64,000 nucleotides of DNA from GWF2-38-10 sp964527595 (GCA_964527595.1 CAZGPI010000002.1:44783-108782), one strand, 5' to 3'; positions 54,089 through 63,379 are shown, numbered from the stretch's first letter. Numbers and translations are program-made. The notes: generated by a model from the letters alone, not told the origin.

Positions 54089-55996
54089 CTACCCCTTAAG
54101 AATCGTCACAATCGACATAGTTTCTTGTGGATTAATCATTGGCTGATACGAGCCAGATAAGCCCGTTGACCAATCAATGGCAACTTCATGTAAATCAGGA
54201 TCAATATAGAAATGTTTTTTAGGATGCCGAATAGCATTGTTAAGTCCAAGCCAAATAGGGAACGCCGTTGCGCTTGCAAATACCTGTGTTCCCATTGGTT
54301 TATTGTCATCGCGGCCGACATATACAGCCGTTGTCAGGTCGGGTGTTGAGCCAACAAACCAGGTGGTTGCCGCGCCATTGGTTGATCCCGTTTTGCCAAT
54401 ACTATCGGCGTCAAACCAGCCCATTTTTGATATCTGTTTATTGATTGTCATGCGATGCGAAAGGGCATTGATCATTTTTGAAGCCACTTTGCTAGGGATG
54501 ACACGATATTTTACCGGTTCATATTCCCACAGTTTTGCGCCCCATTCATCTTTTACCCATTCAACAAGACATGGTTTTACGTACATCCCGTTAGTTGCAA
54601 AGATATTAAACGCTGCACAATTTTCTTCAACCGTAACCTCGGTTGTTCCAAGTGCGGCCGAAGGATATGGTGGAACGCTGTTTTTAAACCCAAATCGCTT
54701 GGCCCATTCAACAACATTTTTGATTCCGAGGTCAAGGAACAACTTTATGGTGATGATGTTATTTGACATGGTGAGTGCTCGTGCGAGTGTCATTGGGCCA
54801 TCAAAGCTATTGTTCCAGTTTTTAGGCGTCCAGGATTGGCCTGTTGGCATGGTAAGTTCTATTGGTTCATCAACCATAACTCTATCAAGTTCAATGTTAC
54901 GTTCAACCGCATATGTGTAGACAAATGGTTTGAACGAAGATCCCATTTGGCGGCGCGCTTGGAATGCTCGGTTAAATTGTGATTGTTTAAAATTAAGTCC
55001 ACCAACAAATGCTTTGACCTGGCCCGTTGATGGTTCTATTGAGACAAGTCCACCATTAAGGTCATCGCCGATTTGGTTACGTAAAATGCTGACAACGTTG
55101 GCAAATGATTTTTCTGCCGCCGCTTGAATCTCAAGATTTATTGATGTTTGGATACGGAGGCCTTTGTGATAAAGCGCATCCTTGCCCCAAATGCTTTCTG
55201 CCCACGTCCTTATCCATTCAAGGATATAGAGGCGGATTGGGTTGCCTTGGACAAAATCAAGAACCTTTAATTTTTCTTTTCGCGCAAGTTCACTTTCTTT
55301 TAAGGTGATAAAGCCTTCTTTGAGCATTGAGGTAATAATGACATTGCGCCGCTTTTTTGCTGAGCATGGTGCGTTGAGTGGTGAATATAGGCGCGCTGAT
55401 GCAGCAACAGCTGCCAAGGTAGCTGCGTCGGCTGTTGTTAGTTGAGTCATCGGCTTGTTCCAAAATCTTCTACAAGCAGCTTCGACGCCGTAGGTGCCTC
55501 GGCCAAAGTAGATGTTATTCAGGTAAAGCTCCATGATTTGTTCTTTGCTCAGTTGCCGTTCGAGTTGAAAGGCAATAAAAATTTCCTGAACTTTGCGCCA
55601 AATGGTTCGGTCATGGTACAAAAACATACCGCGAGCAAGCTGTTGGGTAATCGTGCTGGCCCCTTGGACAACGCGGCCATGATAGAGGTTAACCAGAAAC
55701 GATCGGACAATTCCTTTGAGCGATATTCCGGTGTGCTCAAAAAAGTGGTGATCTTCGGCGGCTACAAATGCCTTAATCAGGATGTCTGGCATTTTGTCGT
55801 ATGTTATTGGATCGCGGCGATCAAGCTCAAATCGTCCGATCTCGCGGCCTTCTTCATCAAGAACGATCGATGGTTTTGCATTTGAATAATAGCCAAGGCT
55901 TGAGAAATCAACCCACTCTTTTTCAAATAAATAAAAAAGAGCGCCAATGCCGGTGCAACAGAAAAAAAATGTTATAAGAATGAGGCGTCTAAACAA
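54089..55996 (-). CDS. bifunctional penicillin-binding protein 1A
   Basis: 635 residues with an uncleaved N-terminal membrane helix. The GT51 glycosyltransferase domain has EDHHFFEHTG (catalytic Glu), QGASTITQQLAR and LYLNNIYFGRGTYGVE. The transpeptidase domain has Ser353 in SSFK, SNN in TMSNN and KTG in IGKTGSTNG. It polymerises and cross-links peptidoglycan. The start is TTG 55996 with AAGGG upstream; no ATG occurs in the first 40 codons that would preserve the membrane helix. It begins one base after the stop of the TPR/GT9-like gene, so the two form an operon. Confidence 0.95.
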   Translation of the reverse strand: MFRRLILITFFFCCTGIGALFYLFEKEWVDFSSLGYYSNAKPSIVLDEEGREIGRFELDRRDPITYDKMPDILIKAFVAAEDHHFFEHTGISLKGIVRSFLVNLYHGRVVQGASTITQQLARGMFLYHDRTIWRKVQEIFIAFQLERQLSKEQIMELYLNNIYFGRGTYGVEAACRRFWNKPMTQLTTADAATLAAVAASARLYSPLNAPCSAKKRRNVIITSMLKEGFITLKESELARKEKLKVLDFVQGNPIRLYILEWIRTWAESIWGKDALYHKGLRIQTSINLEIQAAAEKSFANVVSILRNQIGDDLNGGLVSIEPSTGQVKAFVGGLNFKQSQFNRAFQARRQMGSSFKPFVYTYAVERNIELDRVMVDEPIELTMPTGQSWTPKNWNNSFDGPMTLARALTMSNNIITIKLFLDLGIKNVVEWAKRFGFKNSVPPYPSAALGTTEVTVEENCAAFNIFATNGMYVKPCLVEWVKDEWGAKLWEYEPVKYRVIPSKVASKMINALSHRMTINKQISKMGWFDADSIGKTGSTNGAATTWFVGSTPDLTTAVYVGRDDNKPMGTQVFASATAFPIWLGLNNAIRHPKKHFYIDPDLHEVAIDWSTGLSGSYQPMINPQETMSIVTILKG

Positions 55997-55997
55997 G

Positions 55998-57278
55998 TTA
56001 GAATCCCTTTTTGGTTGTTAGATATGTTATTTGTTTTGTGATGCGTTCGAATACTTCTTGCCAGTTGCCAGCCTTTTTTTGTCTGAATTTTTTCACCCGC
56101 GAATACCAGCAACTTTGATCGCCCTCGCTATAACCAAACCATCGCCAGTCGGTGACATATGGCAGGAGTATCAATGTTGGTTTCCCAAGCGCTCCGCCCA
56201 AATGAGCCATGCCAGTATCAACGCTAATGAGTAAGTCGAGATTTTCTATGGCCGCGGCATTGTCAGCAAAGTCATGCAAATAAGGATCAAGATTAGTGAT
56301 CTGAGTATTCGGCTGATTATTCTCTAATTGCTCTACCCCATAACCTTTTTGGAGTGAGTATACCTTTACTCCGGGGATGGTTGTTAATGGGGAGAAGTAA
56401 CTAAGCGGTATTGAGCGATTTTTATCGTTTGTATGGTTTGGGTTGCCTTGCCAAACAATCCCAATTTTGAACGATGGATTATCAAAAAAAGCTTTTTTAA
56501 ACTCACCAACCTTCTTTGCATTGGCGTTGAGGTATCCATTGCGCGAAGGTATTTGGGTATAGCTCGCTTTAATGTTACTTGGGATACTGTGCAATTGGGT
56601 GTAATAATCAAAGGTTGAAGGGTCCGGTTCTTGGGTTGCATTAAGTAATTCAATATCTTTGCCAAGTGTTTCTTTGAGCAATGTATAAAGTTCCGGTTGA
56701 GGTTTAAAAAGAATTTTGGTTCCGGGTTTAATAATCTGAGGAAGGAAGCGAAGAAAAAAGATTGTGTCGCCAATCCCTGCTTCGGCGTATACATAAATAA
56801 TTTTGTTATCAAGAGGTTGGCCTTTCCAGCACTGTTTTGCTGGCAGTGGAGAATTTTCAAAGGGATCGTGGGGGGGAAGCGTTTTGAATGTTTTTGTGCG
56901 TGTTTCGATAAAGCTTGGACTAATACTCATTGCCTTTAAGTACGTTTTAAGAGCCTTATCCAGCTGATGACACAATTCAAAACAGGTTCCGAGATAATCA
57001 TAACATTCAAGGTAGTAGGGGTTTTTTTCGATGGCCATAGTATAGGCTTTAATGGCCGACTTAAAGTCATGCCTTTTTTGGGAAGACAATCCGATATCGC
57101 AGTACATTTTACTCATGTCTTGGTTGAAATCGCTTGTCGAATAAAGCGGTTCACGTGTTTTCTGGCTAAAAAAGTATGGCGACATAAACATAAACGTAGC
57201 ATATGCTGCCGCAAAAAAAACCGGATAACGAAGATAGTAAAGCACGCCCACACCCTTTATATATAACAAATTTGTCAT
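55998..57278 (-). CDS. TPR protein with glycosyltransferase family 9-like domain
   Basis: Up to 426 residues. A hydrophobic segment (15-33) is followed by two to three TPR motifs (about 57-130: CDIGLSSQKRHDFKSAIKAY, LGTCFELCHQLDKALKTY), then a domain with YAEAGIGDTIFFLRFLP and near the end LISVDTGMAHLGGALGKP, the sugar-nucleotide motif of heptosyltransferase/GT9-like proteins. It may be a membrane-tethered glycosyltransferase. The ATG at 57278 lies within a GTCATGCT repeat and lacks a ribosome-binding site; GTG codons 10 and 12 follow an AAGG and are alternative starts. It is followed directly by the PBP1A gene. Confidence 0.78.
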   Translation of the reverse strand: MTNLLYIKGVGVLYYLRYPVFFAAAYATFMFMSPYFFSQKTREPLYSTSDFNQDMSKMYCDIGLSSQKRHDFKSAIKAYTMAIEKNPYYLECYDYLGTCFELCHQLDKALKTYLKAMSISPSFIETRTKTFKTLPPHDPFENSPLPAKQCWKGQPLDNKIIYVYAEAGIGDTIFFLRFLPQIIKPGTKILFKPQPELYTLLKETLGKDIELLNATQEPDPSTFDYYTQLHSIPSNIKASYTQIPSRNGYLNANAKKVGEFKKAFFDNPSFKIGIVWQGNPNHTNDKNRSIPLSYFSPLTTIPGVKVYSLQKGYGVEQLENNQPNTQITNLDPYLHDFADNAAAIENLDLLISVDTGMAHLGGALGKPTLILLPYVTDWRWFGYSEGDQSCWYSRVKKFRQKKAGNWQEVFERITKQITYLTTKKGF

Positions 57279-57307
57279 GCTGAACGTGATTCAGCATCCA
57301 TCTTATT
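57271..57307 (+). repeat. GTCATGCT-type stem-loop repeat overlapping a start codon
   Basis: TTGTCATGCTGAA, CGTGA, TTCAGCATCCATCTTATT: 36 bases identical to the copy at 53790-53826. Its GTCAT supplies, on the minus strand, the ATG at 57278. Confidence 0.9.
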
Positions 57308-57422
57308 GAATTGAAAAGTCTCCCCGGCCACTCAATAATGGTACTGTTTTTTGGCTGGGCGTCAAGGTTTAGCGGCACGATCGTGCCGCTTTCAACTGCT
57401 TGATTATCTAGGTGGCCCTTTT

Positions 57423-58370
57423 TTAGTGCTTAAATAGTTCTTTAATCGAGGTCAATGAACCCATGAGGGCGGAAGATTCGTAAGGAAGGATAACCATTTT
57501 GCCTGTTTTGTCTTTGGTCATTTCAGGGAGTATTTTTATGTAATTCATGGCGATAAGATAAGCAAGTGGATCGGCCGTTGGTAAAGCATTTTTAATGATT
57601 TTGATGGTATCAGATTCTGCTTCTGCAAATATGCGGCGAGATTCTGCTTCGCCCTTAGCTCTAGTGACTTTGGATTGGTAGTCGCCTTCTGCTTCTAGAA
57701 TTGCTGACATTTTGTTACCTTCGGCTTCTAGAATTTGAGCACGGCGTGTACGTTCGGCACGCATTTGTTTTTCCATTGCTTCGCGTATATCGGCCGGAGG
57801 AAGAATTTCTTGTAATTCAACGCGGTTGATCTTTACGCCCCATTTTTCGCTGGCATCATCAAGAACAAGGCGGAGCCGTTCATTGATTTTGTCTCTCGAG
57901 GTCAAAGTCTCGTCAAGGTCCAAAGAACCAATGATATTACGCATGGTTGTTTGGGTAAGCTTTTCAATCGAAAGTGGAAGGTTGGACACTTCATACATAA
58001 CTGAGCGTGGATTGGTAATTTGATAGTACAAAAGGGCGCTGAGATCTATGGTAACGTTGTCTTTGGTGATGACGCTTTGTTTTGGAAAATCGTAAACGGT
58101 TTCGCGGAGATCGATACGTTCAACAAATTCGTGATATCGATAAACCTTGCCGCGCATGTCTTCTTTACTGAATGTCCAAAGTATTCTGCGTGTTTGGTCC
58201 ATGAATGGGACGATAAAGTGTATCCCGGACGTTAAAATTTGATGGAAACTACCGAGTCGTTCAACAATAATTACTTCTGCTTGTCTGACCAAGAAGGTCG
58301 ACTTTATGAGGATCGTTGCCAAAACGATGATGAGTACTCCGAATGCGATGAGAAATGCGGTCATGATCAT
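57423..58370 (-). CDS. SPFH/stomatin-family membrane protein (QmcA-like)
   Basis: 315 residues with one N-terminal transmembrane helix (about 4-24). RQAEVIIVERLGSFHQILTSGIHFIVPFMD starts the SPFH domain. LPPADIREAMEKQMRAERTRRAQILEAEG and AKGEAESRRIFAEAESD form the long coiled coil of QmcA/stomatin proteins. These oligomerise at the inner membrane and are usually paired with an NfeD protein, which is encoded just upstream on the same strand. Two ATGs (58370, 58364) are possible. The spacer between the two genes is filled with repeats. Confidence 0.92.
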   Translation of the reverse strand: MIMTAFLIAFGVLIIVLATILIKSTFLVRQAEVIIVERLGSFHQILTSGIHFIVPFMDQTRRILWTFSKEDMRGKVYRYHEFVERIDLRETVYDFPKQSVITKDNVTIDLSALLYYQITNPRSVMYEVSNLPLSIEKLTQTTMRNIIGSLDLDETLTSRDKINERLRLVLDDASEKWGVKINRVELQEILPPADIREAMEKQMRAERTRRAQILEAEGNKMSAILEAEGDYQSKVTRAKGEAESRRIFAEAESDTIKIIKNALPTADPLAYLIAMNYIKILPEMTKDKTGKMVILPYESSALMGSLTSIKELFKH

Positions 58371-58422
58371 AAAAGGCCCTTTTCTTTTTTGTGTGTATTT
58401 GCGAAATAATCAAATTTCATAT

Positions 58423-58458
58423 TTTGTCATGCTTGGGCTTGCCCGAGCATCCATCTTG
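58423..58458 (+). repeat. GTCATGCT-type stem-loop repeat
   Basis: TTTTGTCATGCTTGGGCTT, then GCCCGAGCATCCATCTT. The same flanks as the copies at 53.8 and 57.3 kb with a different stem; it matches the inverted copy at 53930-53964. Confidence 0.85.
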
Positions 58459-58667
58459 CGCCTCCCCGAAGGCCGTTCGCCCTGCGGGCGGTGGATTCGA
58501 CTACGCTCACCACGAACGGCGGACTAAGAATTTTCCGTTCACCCTGAGCGGAGCCCTTTTAGGGCGCAGTCGAATGGGCGCTTACCACGAACGGTAAGAA
58601 AATCGGTAAATCTAAAAAACATCGTTCGCCCTGAGCGTAGTCGAATGGGTACGAACGATTCATCTTA
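58459..58667. repeat. nested CGTTCxCCCTGAGCG-type palindromic repeats
   Basis: Three related units: one starting near 58478 (CGTTCGCCCTGCGGG ... CCACGAACGG), one near 58529 (CGTTCACCCTGAGCGG ... CCACGAACGG, with an extra GAGCCCTTTTAGGGC hairpin), and one at 58623-58657 (CGTTCGCCCTGAGCGTAG ... GTACGAACG). Each is bounded by CGTTC/GAACG arms and contains a version of TAGTCGAATGGG. No gene is supported here. Confidence 0.8.
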
Positions 58668-59111
58668 TCATCTAACGATTAATTTATTTCCTTCAAGTCC
58701 CATAATCATCACAACGGTACCCTTATGCAAAATATATCCCGTCTCGGTTATGGCAGGCCATTCTTCACCTTTGACTTTAACGCGCCCTGTCTTACGCGGT
58801 TCAATCGGTTCAATGACCACCGCTTCTTGGTGCATGAGTGCGTCAAGATTGGTTTTGTGTGATGGTTTTGTGCTTGGTTTTACATACACGCGCATTACAA
58901 AAAAAGTTATGGCAGCAACGGCCAAGCCAACAAGACATTGAATATAAATGTCGGCGCCCAAAAATGCGGCCATTGATGCACCGGTCGCGCCGGCCGAAAA
59001 AGAGAGAAAATAGAAAAGGCCGGGGGCGCCAATTTCTGATAAAAGCAAAAGAAGTGCGGCTACCAGCCAGGCATATCCTTGAAGGGTGGGGTCGGCAAAC
59101 AAATTTATCAT
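58668..59111 (-). CDS. NfeD-family membrane protein
   Basis: 147 residues from ATG 59111, with GAGG upstream. Hydrophobic helices occupy about residues 10-80, with SEIGAPGLFYFLSFSAGATGA as the typical NfeD helix-turn pattern. The C-terminal 60 residues (GRVKVKGEEWPAI, then GTVVMIMGLEGNKLIVR) are the OB-fold that contacts stomatin-type partners. It lacks the N-terminal ClpP-like protease domain, so it is the short form. It is followed by the SPFH gene. Confidence 0.9.
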   Translation of the reverse strand: MINLFADPTLQGYAWLVAALLLLLSEIGAPGLFYFLSFSAGATGASMAAFLGADIYIQCLVGLAVAAITFFVMRVYVKPSTKPSHKTNLDALMHQEAVVIEPIEPRKTGRVKVKGEEWPAITETGYILHKGTVVMIMGLEGNKLIVR

Positions 59112-59309
59112 ACAATGTCCTCTCAACCATGGTTAAGAACGTTTTTAGCAAACTGAGCATAGCACAACGCTATTTGGAGAGCAATGAGCGGTATTGCCAT
59201 AGTCGTTTTGAGCCATATATTAGCCAAAGATTGTTTTCTTTATGATTGGTTTGGTAGATTTCGTAAAAGTGGGTGATTTGTTATATGCAAAAAAGAAAGG
59301 GAGTTTGGT

Positions 59310-62198
59310 ATGCGTTTTATCTCAAAATGTACAGTCATTATTCTTTTGTTTTTGGGGGCGCTTGGCAATATGGAAGCGCAACAAATTAAATATGGCGATG
59401 TTATTAGATTAAAGCATCCGGCAACGGGTAATAGATACTTGGGTTTGGTTACCAATAAGACGGTTCCCTCTGCGAATAATCGTTTTTTGGTTGGCACCTA
59501 TGCCGATAAGAGCAATAAGGCAATGAATTTTAATTTGGTAGTAGACGGCGGAACATTCGGCACCGTTGTTAATAATAATGTTTCCGGGGTTAGGTTATTA
59601 TTTGAGGGAACTAACCTATATTTACATCTCAGTGGGGCGTCTTGTATTAGCGGGGCTTCTGGGCAACTTGAAGTGAGCGCAGCCAGCGATGGCGGAATTC
59701 TGGGCAGTAGAGCGTTATGGACATTAACGAATACCGTGCTTGGTGGGATTACTTTGGTAAACAGTACTGGTTCTAGTAATTACAAAATGCACTCACATAA
59801 TTATCAAGCGAGTATGATTGCGGCATTGAGTGTCAACAATATTTATGAAGTGACAGCCTGGAGATATTCTGATGGTGGTGATAATTGGGTTGTTGAAATG
59901 GCAATCCCAGTACAATTCGTGGATTTTGTGGATAAGGTTAATGCGGCACAAGATATTACTGGTATTACTGGATTAAAGAATATATTGGATAAAAATATTA
60001 ACATCGCAAAGAACGTAATAAATTATAGAGACGTCGTAGCCGCGGTAATTACCAAAGTTGATAACTTGCTGCTTAAATTTGATTATACAGAATCTACGTT
60101 GAATGATTTATTAAAAGTAGCACAATTATTTGCGCCCGTAGGGTTTTCCTTTGAGGGGAATGATCCGGTAGTAAAAGATGCGCGTAGCTTCATTGCCTTC
60201 TCCGGTGCAATTGCGGGGGCAAAGACCATTGTCGATTTGAAATATGTTTTATTGAAGGAAGAGTATAGACGTATTAGCGGCAGGCTTAGAGATAAGGGCG
60301 GAGTTGCCGATAGATTTATCTTGCTGCTTGGGACAGCTAACACAGAACAAGAGTTGCTGGAGTGTGTAGACTCAGTGCAAGGATTTTTAAGTATCGATAT
60401 CCGTAATGATCAGCGTGTAAAAGATGCGCACGCGATATTGAAATTTACGTCAGAGGTTAACCAAGCAGAGCGCAATGTTCCACGTTTGATCGAAGTATTA
60501 TCGAAACCTGAGTACAAAAACAAGACAGCTCTTCTAAAGGATAAGGGCGGAGTTGCAATAAAAGTTGCCGGATTTATAACCGAAAAGGATAATAGTGCCA
60601 CTATTAATAATGATATTGATAAGTTGAACGATTTGAGTCTTTTGTGCGCAGCGGCACAACCATTTGCCGATTTTTCGGCGAGCAAGAAGACGATTGATGA
60701 TCGTATTGCAACTCTGAAATTTCCGGAGACACTTCGTGGAACAACCGATATTGCTGGATTAAAGAAAGTATTTGATGACCATAAGGATATTGCAACTCTC
60801 ATAAGGGGCGGTGATACTGCAGCAATGGTAACTAACGAGGTAAATAGAACATTTGAGCGTTTGCTGCTCAATTTTGATTATACAGAATCTACGTTGAATG
60901 ATTTATTAAAAGTAGCAAAATCATTTGTGCCAGAAGGGACTGACCTTACGTCATGGTCTATGGTAAAGGATGCGCGTAGCTTCTTTGCCTTCCCGGGTGC
61001 AATTGCGGGGGCAAAGACCATTGTCGATTTGAAAGTTGTTTTATCGAAGGAAGAGTATCAACGTCTTCGCGGCAGGCTTAGAGATAAGGGCGGAGTTGCC
61101 GATAGATTTATCTTGCTGCTTGGGACAGCTAACACAGAACAAGAGTTGCTGGAGTGTGTAGACTCAGTGCAAGGATTTTTAAGTATCGATATCCGTAATG
61201 ATCAGCGTGTAAAAGATGCGCACGCGATATTGAAATTTACGTCAGAGGTTAACCAAGCAGAGCGCAATGTTCCACGTTTGATCGAAGTATTATCGAAACC
61301 TGAGTACAAAAACAAGACAGCTCTTCTAAAGGATAAGGGCGGAGTTGCAATAAAAGTTGCCGGATTTATAACCGAAAAGGATAATAGTGCCACTATTAAT
61401 AATGATATTGATAAGTTGAACGATTTGAGTCTTTTGTGCGCAGCGGCACAACCATTTGCCGATTTTTCGGCGAGCAAGAAGACGATTGATGATCGTATTG
61501 CAACTCTGAAATTTCCGGAGACACTTCGTGGAACAACCGATATTGCTGGATTAAAGAAAGTATTTGATGACCATAAGGATATTGCAACTCTCATAAGGGG
61601 CGGTGATACTGCAGCAATGGTAACTAACGAGGTAAATAGAACATTTGAGCGTTTGCTGCTCAATTTTGATTATACAGAATCTACGTTGAATGATTTATTA
61701 AAAGTAGCAAAATCATTTGTGCCAGAAGGGACTGACCTTACGTCATGGTCTATGGTAAAGGATGCGCGTAGCTTCTTTGCCTTCCCGGGTGCAATTGCGG
61801 GGGCAAAGACCATTGTCGATTTGAAAGTTGTTTTATCGAAGGAAGAGTATCAACGTCTTCGCGGCAGGCTTAGAGATAAGGGCGGAGTTGCCGATAGATT
61901 TATCTTGCTGCTTGGGACAGCTAACACAGAACAAGAGTTGCTGGAGTGTGAAGACTCAATGCGAGATTTTTTAAGTATCGATATCCTTATTAATGATCAG
62001 CGCGTAAAAGATGCGCACGCGATATTGAAATTTACGTCAGAGTTTAAGAAAAAGGTTGAAGCTACATTAGATGTTTCAGCTTTACAAAAAATTTTGAATG
62101 ATCCCGTAAATACGAAAAAAGCTACTAGCTTGAAGGATAAGGGCGGTGTGATTTATAGAATTAAGTACTTTTTAAAACCGTACGGAATTGGAGATTAA
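59310..62198 (+). CDS. exported repeat protein with N-terminal MIR-like beta-trefoil
   Basis: 962 residues; AAGGGAG precedes ATG 59310. The signal peptide (MRFISKCTVIILLFLGALGN) ends near residue 24. Residues 25-200 resemble a MIR domain: YGDVIRLKHPATGNRYLG, KMHSHNYQ, then YEVTAWRYSDGGDNWVVE, the pattern of SDF2-like and O-mannosyltransferase MIR modules. The remaining 750 residues are helical and built of a 264-residue unit (LLLxFDYTESTLNDLLKVA ... VNRTFER) present twice in full and once in part; DNA identity is perfect over most of it. DKGGVA motifs recur within each unit. Function unknown; surface or host-directed roles are possible. Confidence 0.82.
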   Translation: MRFISKCTVIILLFLGALGNMEAQQIKYGDVIRLKHPATGNRYLGLVTNKTVPSANNRFLVGTYADKSNKAMNFNLVVDGGTFGTVVNNNVSGVRLLFEGTNLYLHLSGASCISGASGQLEVSAASDGGILGSRALWTLTNTVLGGITLVNSTGSSNYKMHSHNYQASMIAALSVNNIYEVTAWRYSDGGDNWVVEMAIPVQFVDFVDKVNAAQDITGITGLKNILDKNINIAKNVINYRDVVAAVITKVDNLLLKFDYTESTLNDLLKVAQLFAPVGFSFEGNDPVVKDARSFIAFSGAIAGAKTIVDLKYVLLKEEYRRISGRLRDKGGVADRFILLLGTANTEQELLECVDSVQGFLSIDIRNDQRVKDAHAILKFTSEVNQAERNVPRLIEVLSKPEYKNKTALLKDKGGVAIKVAGFITEKDNSATINNDIDKLNDLSLLCAAAQPFADFSASKKTIDDRIATLKFPETLRGTTDIAGLKKVFDDHKDIATLIRGGDTAAMVTNEVNRTFERLLLNFDYTESTLNDLLKVAKSFVPEGTDLTSWSMVKDARSFFAFPGAIAGAKTIVDLKVVLSKEEYQRLRGRLRDKGGVADRFILLLGTANTEQELLECVDSVQGFLSIDIRNDQRVKDAHAILKFTSEVNQAERNVPRLIEVLSKPEYKNKTALLKDKGGVAIKVAGFITEKDNSATINNDIDKLNDLSLLCAAAQPFADFSASKKTIDDRIATLKFPETLRGTTDIAGLKKVFDDHKDIATLIRGGDTAAMVTNEVNRTFERLLLNFDYTESTLNDLLKVAKSFVPEGTDLTSWSMVKDARSFFAFPGAIAGAKTIVDLKVVLSKEEYQRLRGRLRDKGGVADRFILLLGTANTEQELLECEDSMRDFLSIDILINDQRVKDAHAILKFTSEFKKKVEATLDVSALQKILNDPVNTKKATSLKDKGGVIYRIKYFLKPYGIGD
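60277..61950 (+). repeat. 792-bp in-frame tandem repeat
   Basis: Positions 60277-61158 are identical to 61069-61950 as far as I can compare (882 bases at an offset of 792). Identity ends on the left at GTATTAGCGG against GTCTTCGCGG and on the right at GTGTGTAGAC against GTGTGAAGAC. The period is 264 codons. Confidence 0.92.
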
Positions 62199-62320
62199 TT
62201 GTTTTCAATTCTGGTCGCGCTAAAATTAATATGTTGTTTAATTGATATTTTTTTTTAAATGGGTTTGATAATTTTAATAAAGGTGGTCATTTTTTTAGTT
62301 TACTAGTGAGGAGTTGTTTT

Positions 62321-63304
62321 ATGCGTTTAATTTCAAGATTTTTAGTTATAGCGCTTTTACTTTTCGGGGTGCTTGGTAATATTTATGCTATGTCTCCGGC
62401 ACCCGTGGGATCTGGGGCAGTAACAGCAGGACCAGCAACTCCAGTTGTTAAATTTTCAGGCGATTATCAAGCATTAATTGATTTGTGTAATTCGGCAAAG
62501 CCTTTTACGGCAACCGATCTTAGCGGCTATATTAGCAAAATTACTACCTTACGTAATGACGCCAAAGTACGTGAAGACAATACAAAAACAATAGCAGCGG
62601 CCGTTACGGTTCTTAATAATGCCACGACTAATGCTGCGACAATGACAACCGAATTGAAAAAAACTGAAAATATTGCGCTTGCAAGTGGCATTGCATCTGC
62701 TATGGATTTAACGACAAGGGTAACGGCTGTACTTAACGGTATTACAACAACAGAAGCAGATTTGGATGCATTGTTGGCGGCAACGGGTCCATATTTTGCC
62801 GACAACGCGGCAGCTCTCAAGGCAAGCACCGCTGTTACGACAAAACGTACTGAATTGCAAAACTCTGTGAACGATGCTGCTTTAAAAACTGCTCTAGCTA
62901 GCGTGACAACTGTTGAGGGTTTGATTACTGCGATAAAAAAGGCAGGTGATGCGACTGTTTCGCGGTCGTTTGATCCGGTGAGGAAAGCGTATGCGTTGAT
63001 TACAAAAGCTGATGAATTAAAAGAATTTGTTAAATATTATACTGATAAGAAAATCATCCGAGTGTTACCACCAGTGATGACATTTGTTGACGGTTTTGCC
63101 TCAATTGATTCAAAAGAGATTGCATCTCTGAAGGCATTCTTGTCAACGAATGACGCAAAAGGAATGCAAGACTCACTTAAAAACAATACGTTGCTTGCAG
63201 GATTGTCTGGTATTATTTACCAGAAGGTTATTGACGTACTCACTGCGGCAGGAATTTCGTTAACGCCACAACCCGCTGCGGCAACAGTGCCAGCAACAAG
63301 ATAA
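62321..63304 (+). CDS. exported helical protein, same signal-peptide family as its neighbours
   Basis: 327 residues from ATG 62321, with GAGGAG seven bases upstream (an in-frame GTG 15 bases earlier overlaps that site). The signal peptide MRLISRFLVIALLLFGVLGN closely matches that of the protein at 59310. The mature part is rich in Ala/Thr (TTNAATMTTELKKTE, AALKASTAVTTKRTE), predicted all-helical, and begins with a segment (DYQALIDLCNSAKPFTATDL) that resembles one in the next gene (LQGLRALCVAAQPFMKQDL) and one in the previous (LNDLSLLCAAAQPFADF). A shared helical module therefore links the three. Unknown function. Confidence 0.75.
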   Translation: MRLISRFLVIALLLFGVLGNIYAMSPAPVGSGAVTAGPATPVVKFSGDYQALIDLCNSAKPFTATDLSGYISKITTLRNDAKVREDNTKTIAAAVTVLNNATTNAATMTTELKKTENIALASGIASAMDLTTRVTAVLNGITTTEADLDALLAATGPYFADNAAALKASTAVTTKRTELQNSVNDAALKTALASVTTVEGLITAIKKAGDATVSRSFDPVRKAYALITKADELKEFVKYYTDKKIIRVLPPVMTFVDGFASIDSKEIASLKAFLSTNDAKGMQDSLKNNTLLAGLSGIIYQKVIDVLTAAGISLTPQPAAATVPATR

Positions 63305-63334
63305 GTTTTTTTAAAATATTAAAGAAATTTTGCA

Positions 63335-63379
63335 CAAGCTACCCAGAAAGTTTTAGGGCTTTCTGGGTAGCTTGTTTTT
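63335..63379 (+). terminator. intrinsic terminator
   Basis: CAAGCTACCCAGAAAG, an 8-base loop, CTTTCTGGGTAGCTTG (16 perfect base pairs) and TTTTT. Confidence 0.93.

Noticed and set aside
54237..54920. Plus-strand ORF of 227 codons
   Set aside because: It is antisense to the PBP1A transpeptidase domain, with no recognisable product or start signal.
60410..61663. Two identical antisense reading frames of 153 codons
   Set aside because: They are mirror frames of the 792-bp repeat in the coding strand, have no ribosome-binding site and exist only because the repeat is duplicated.
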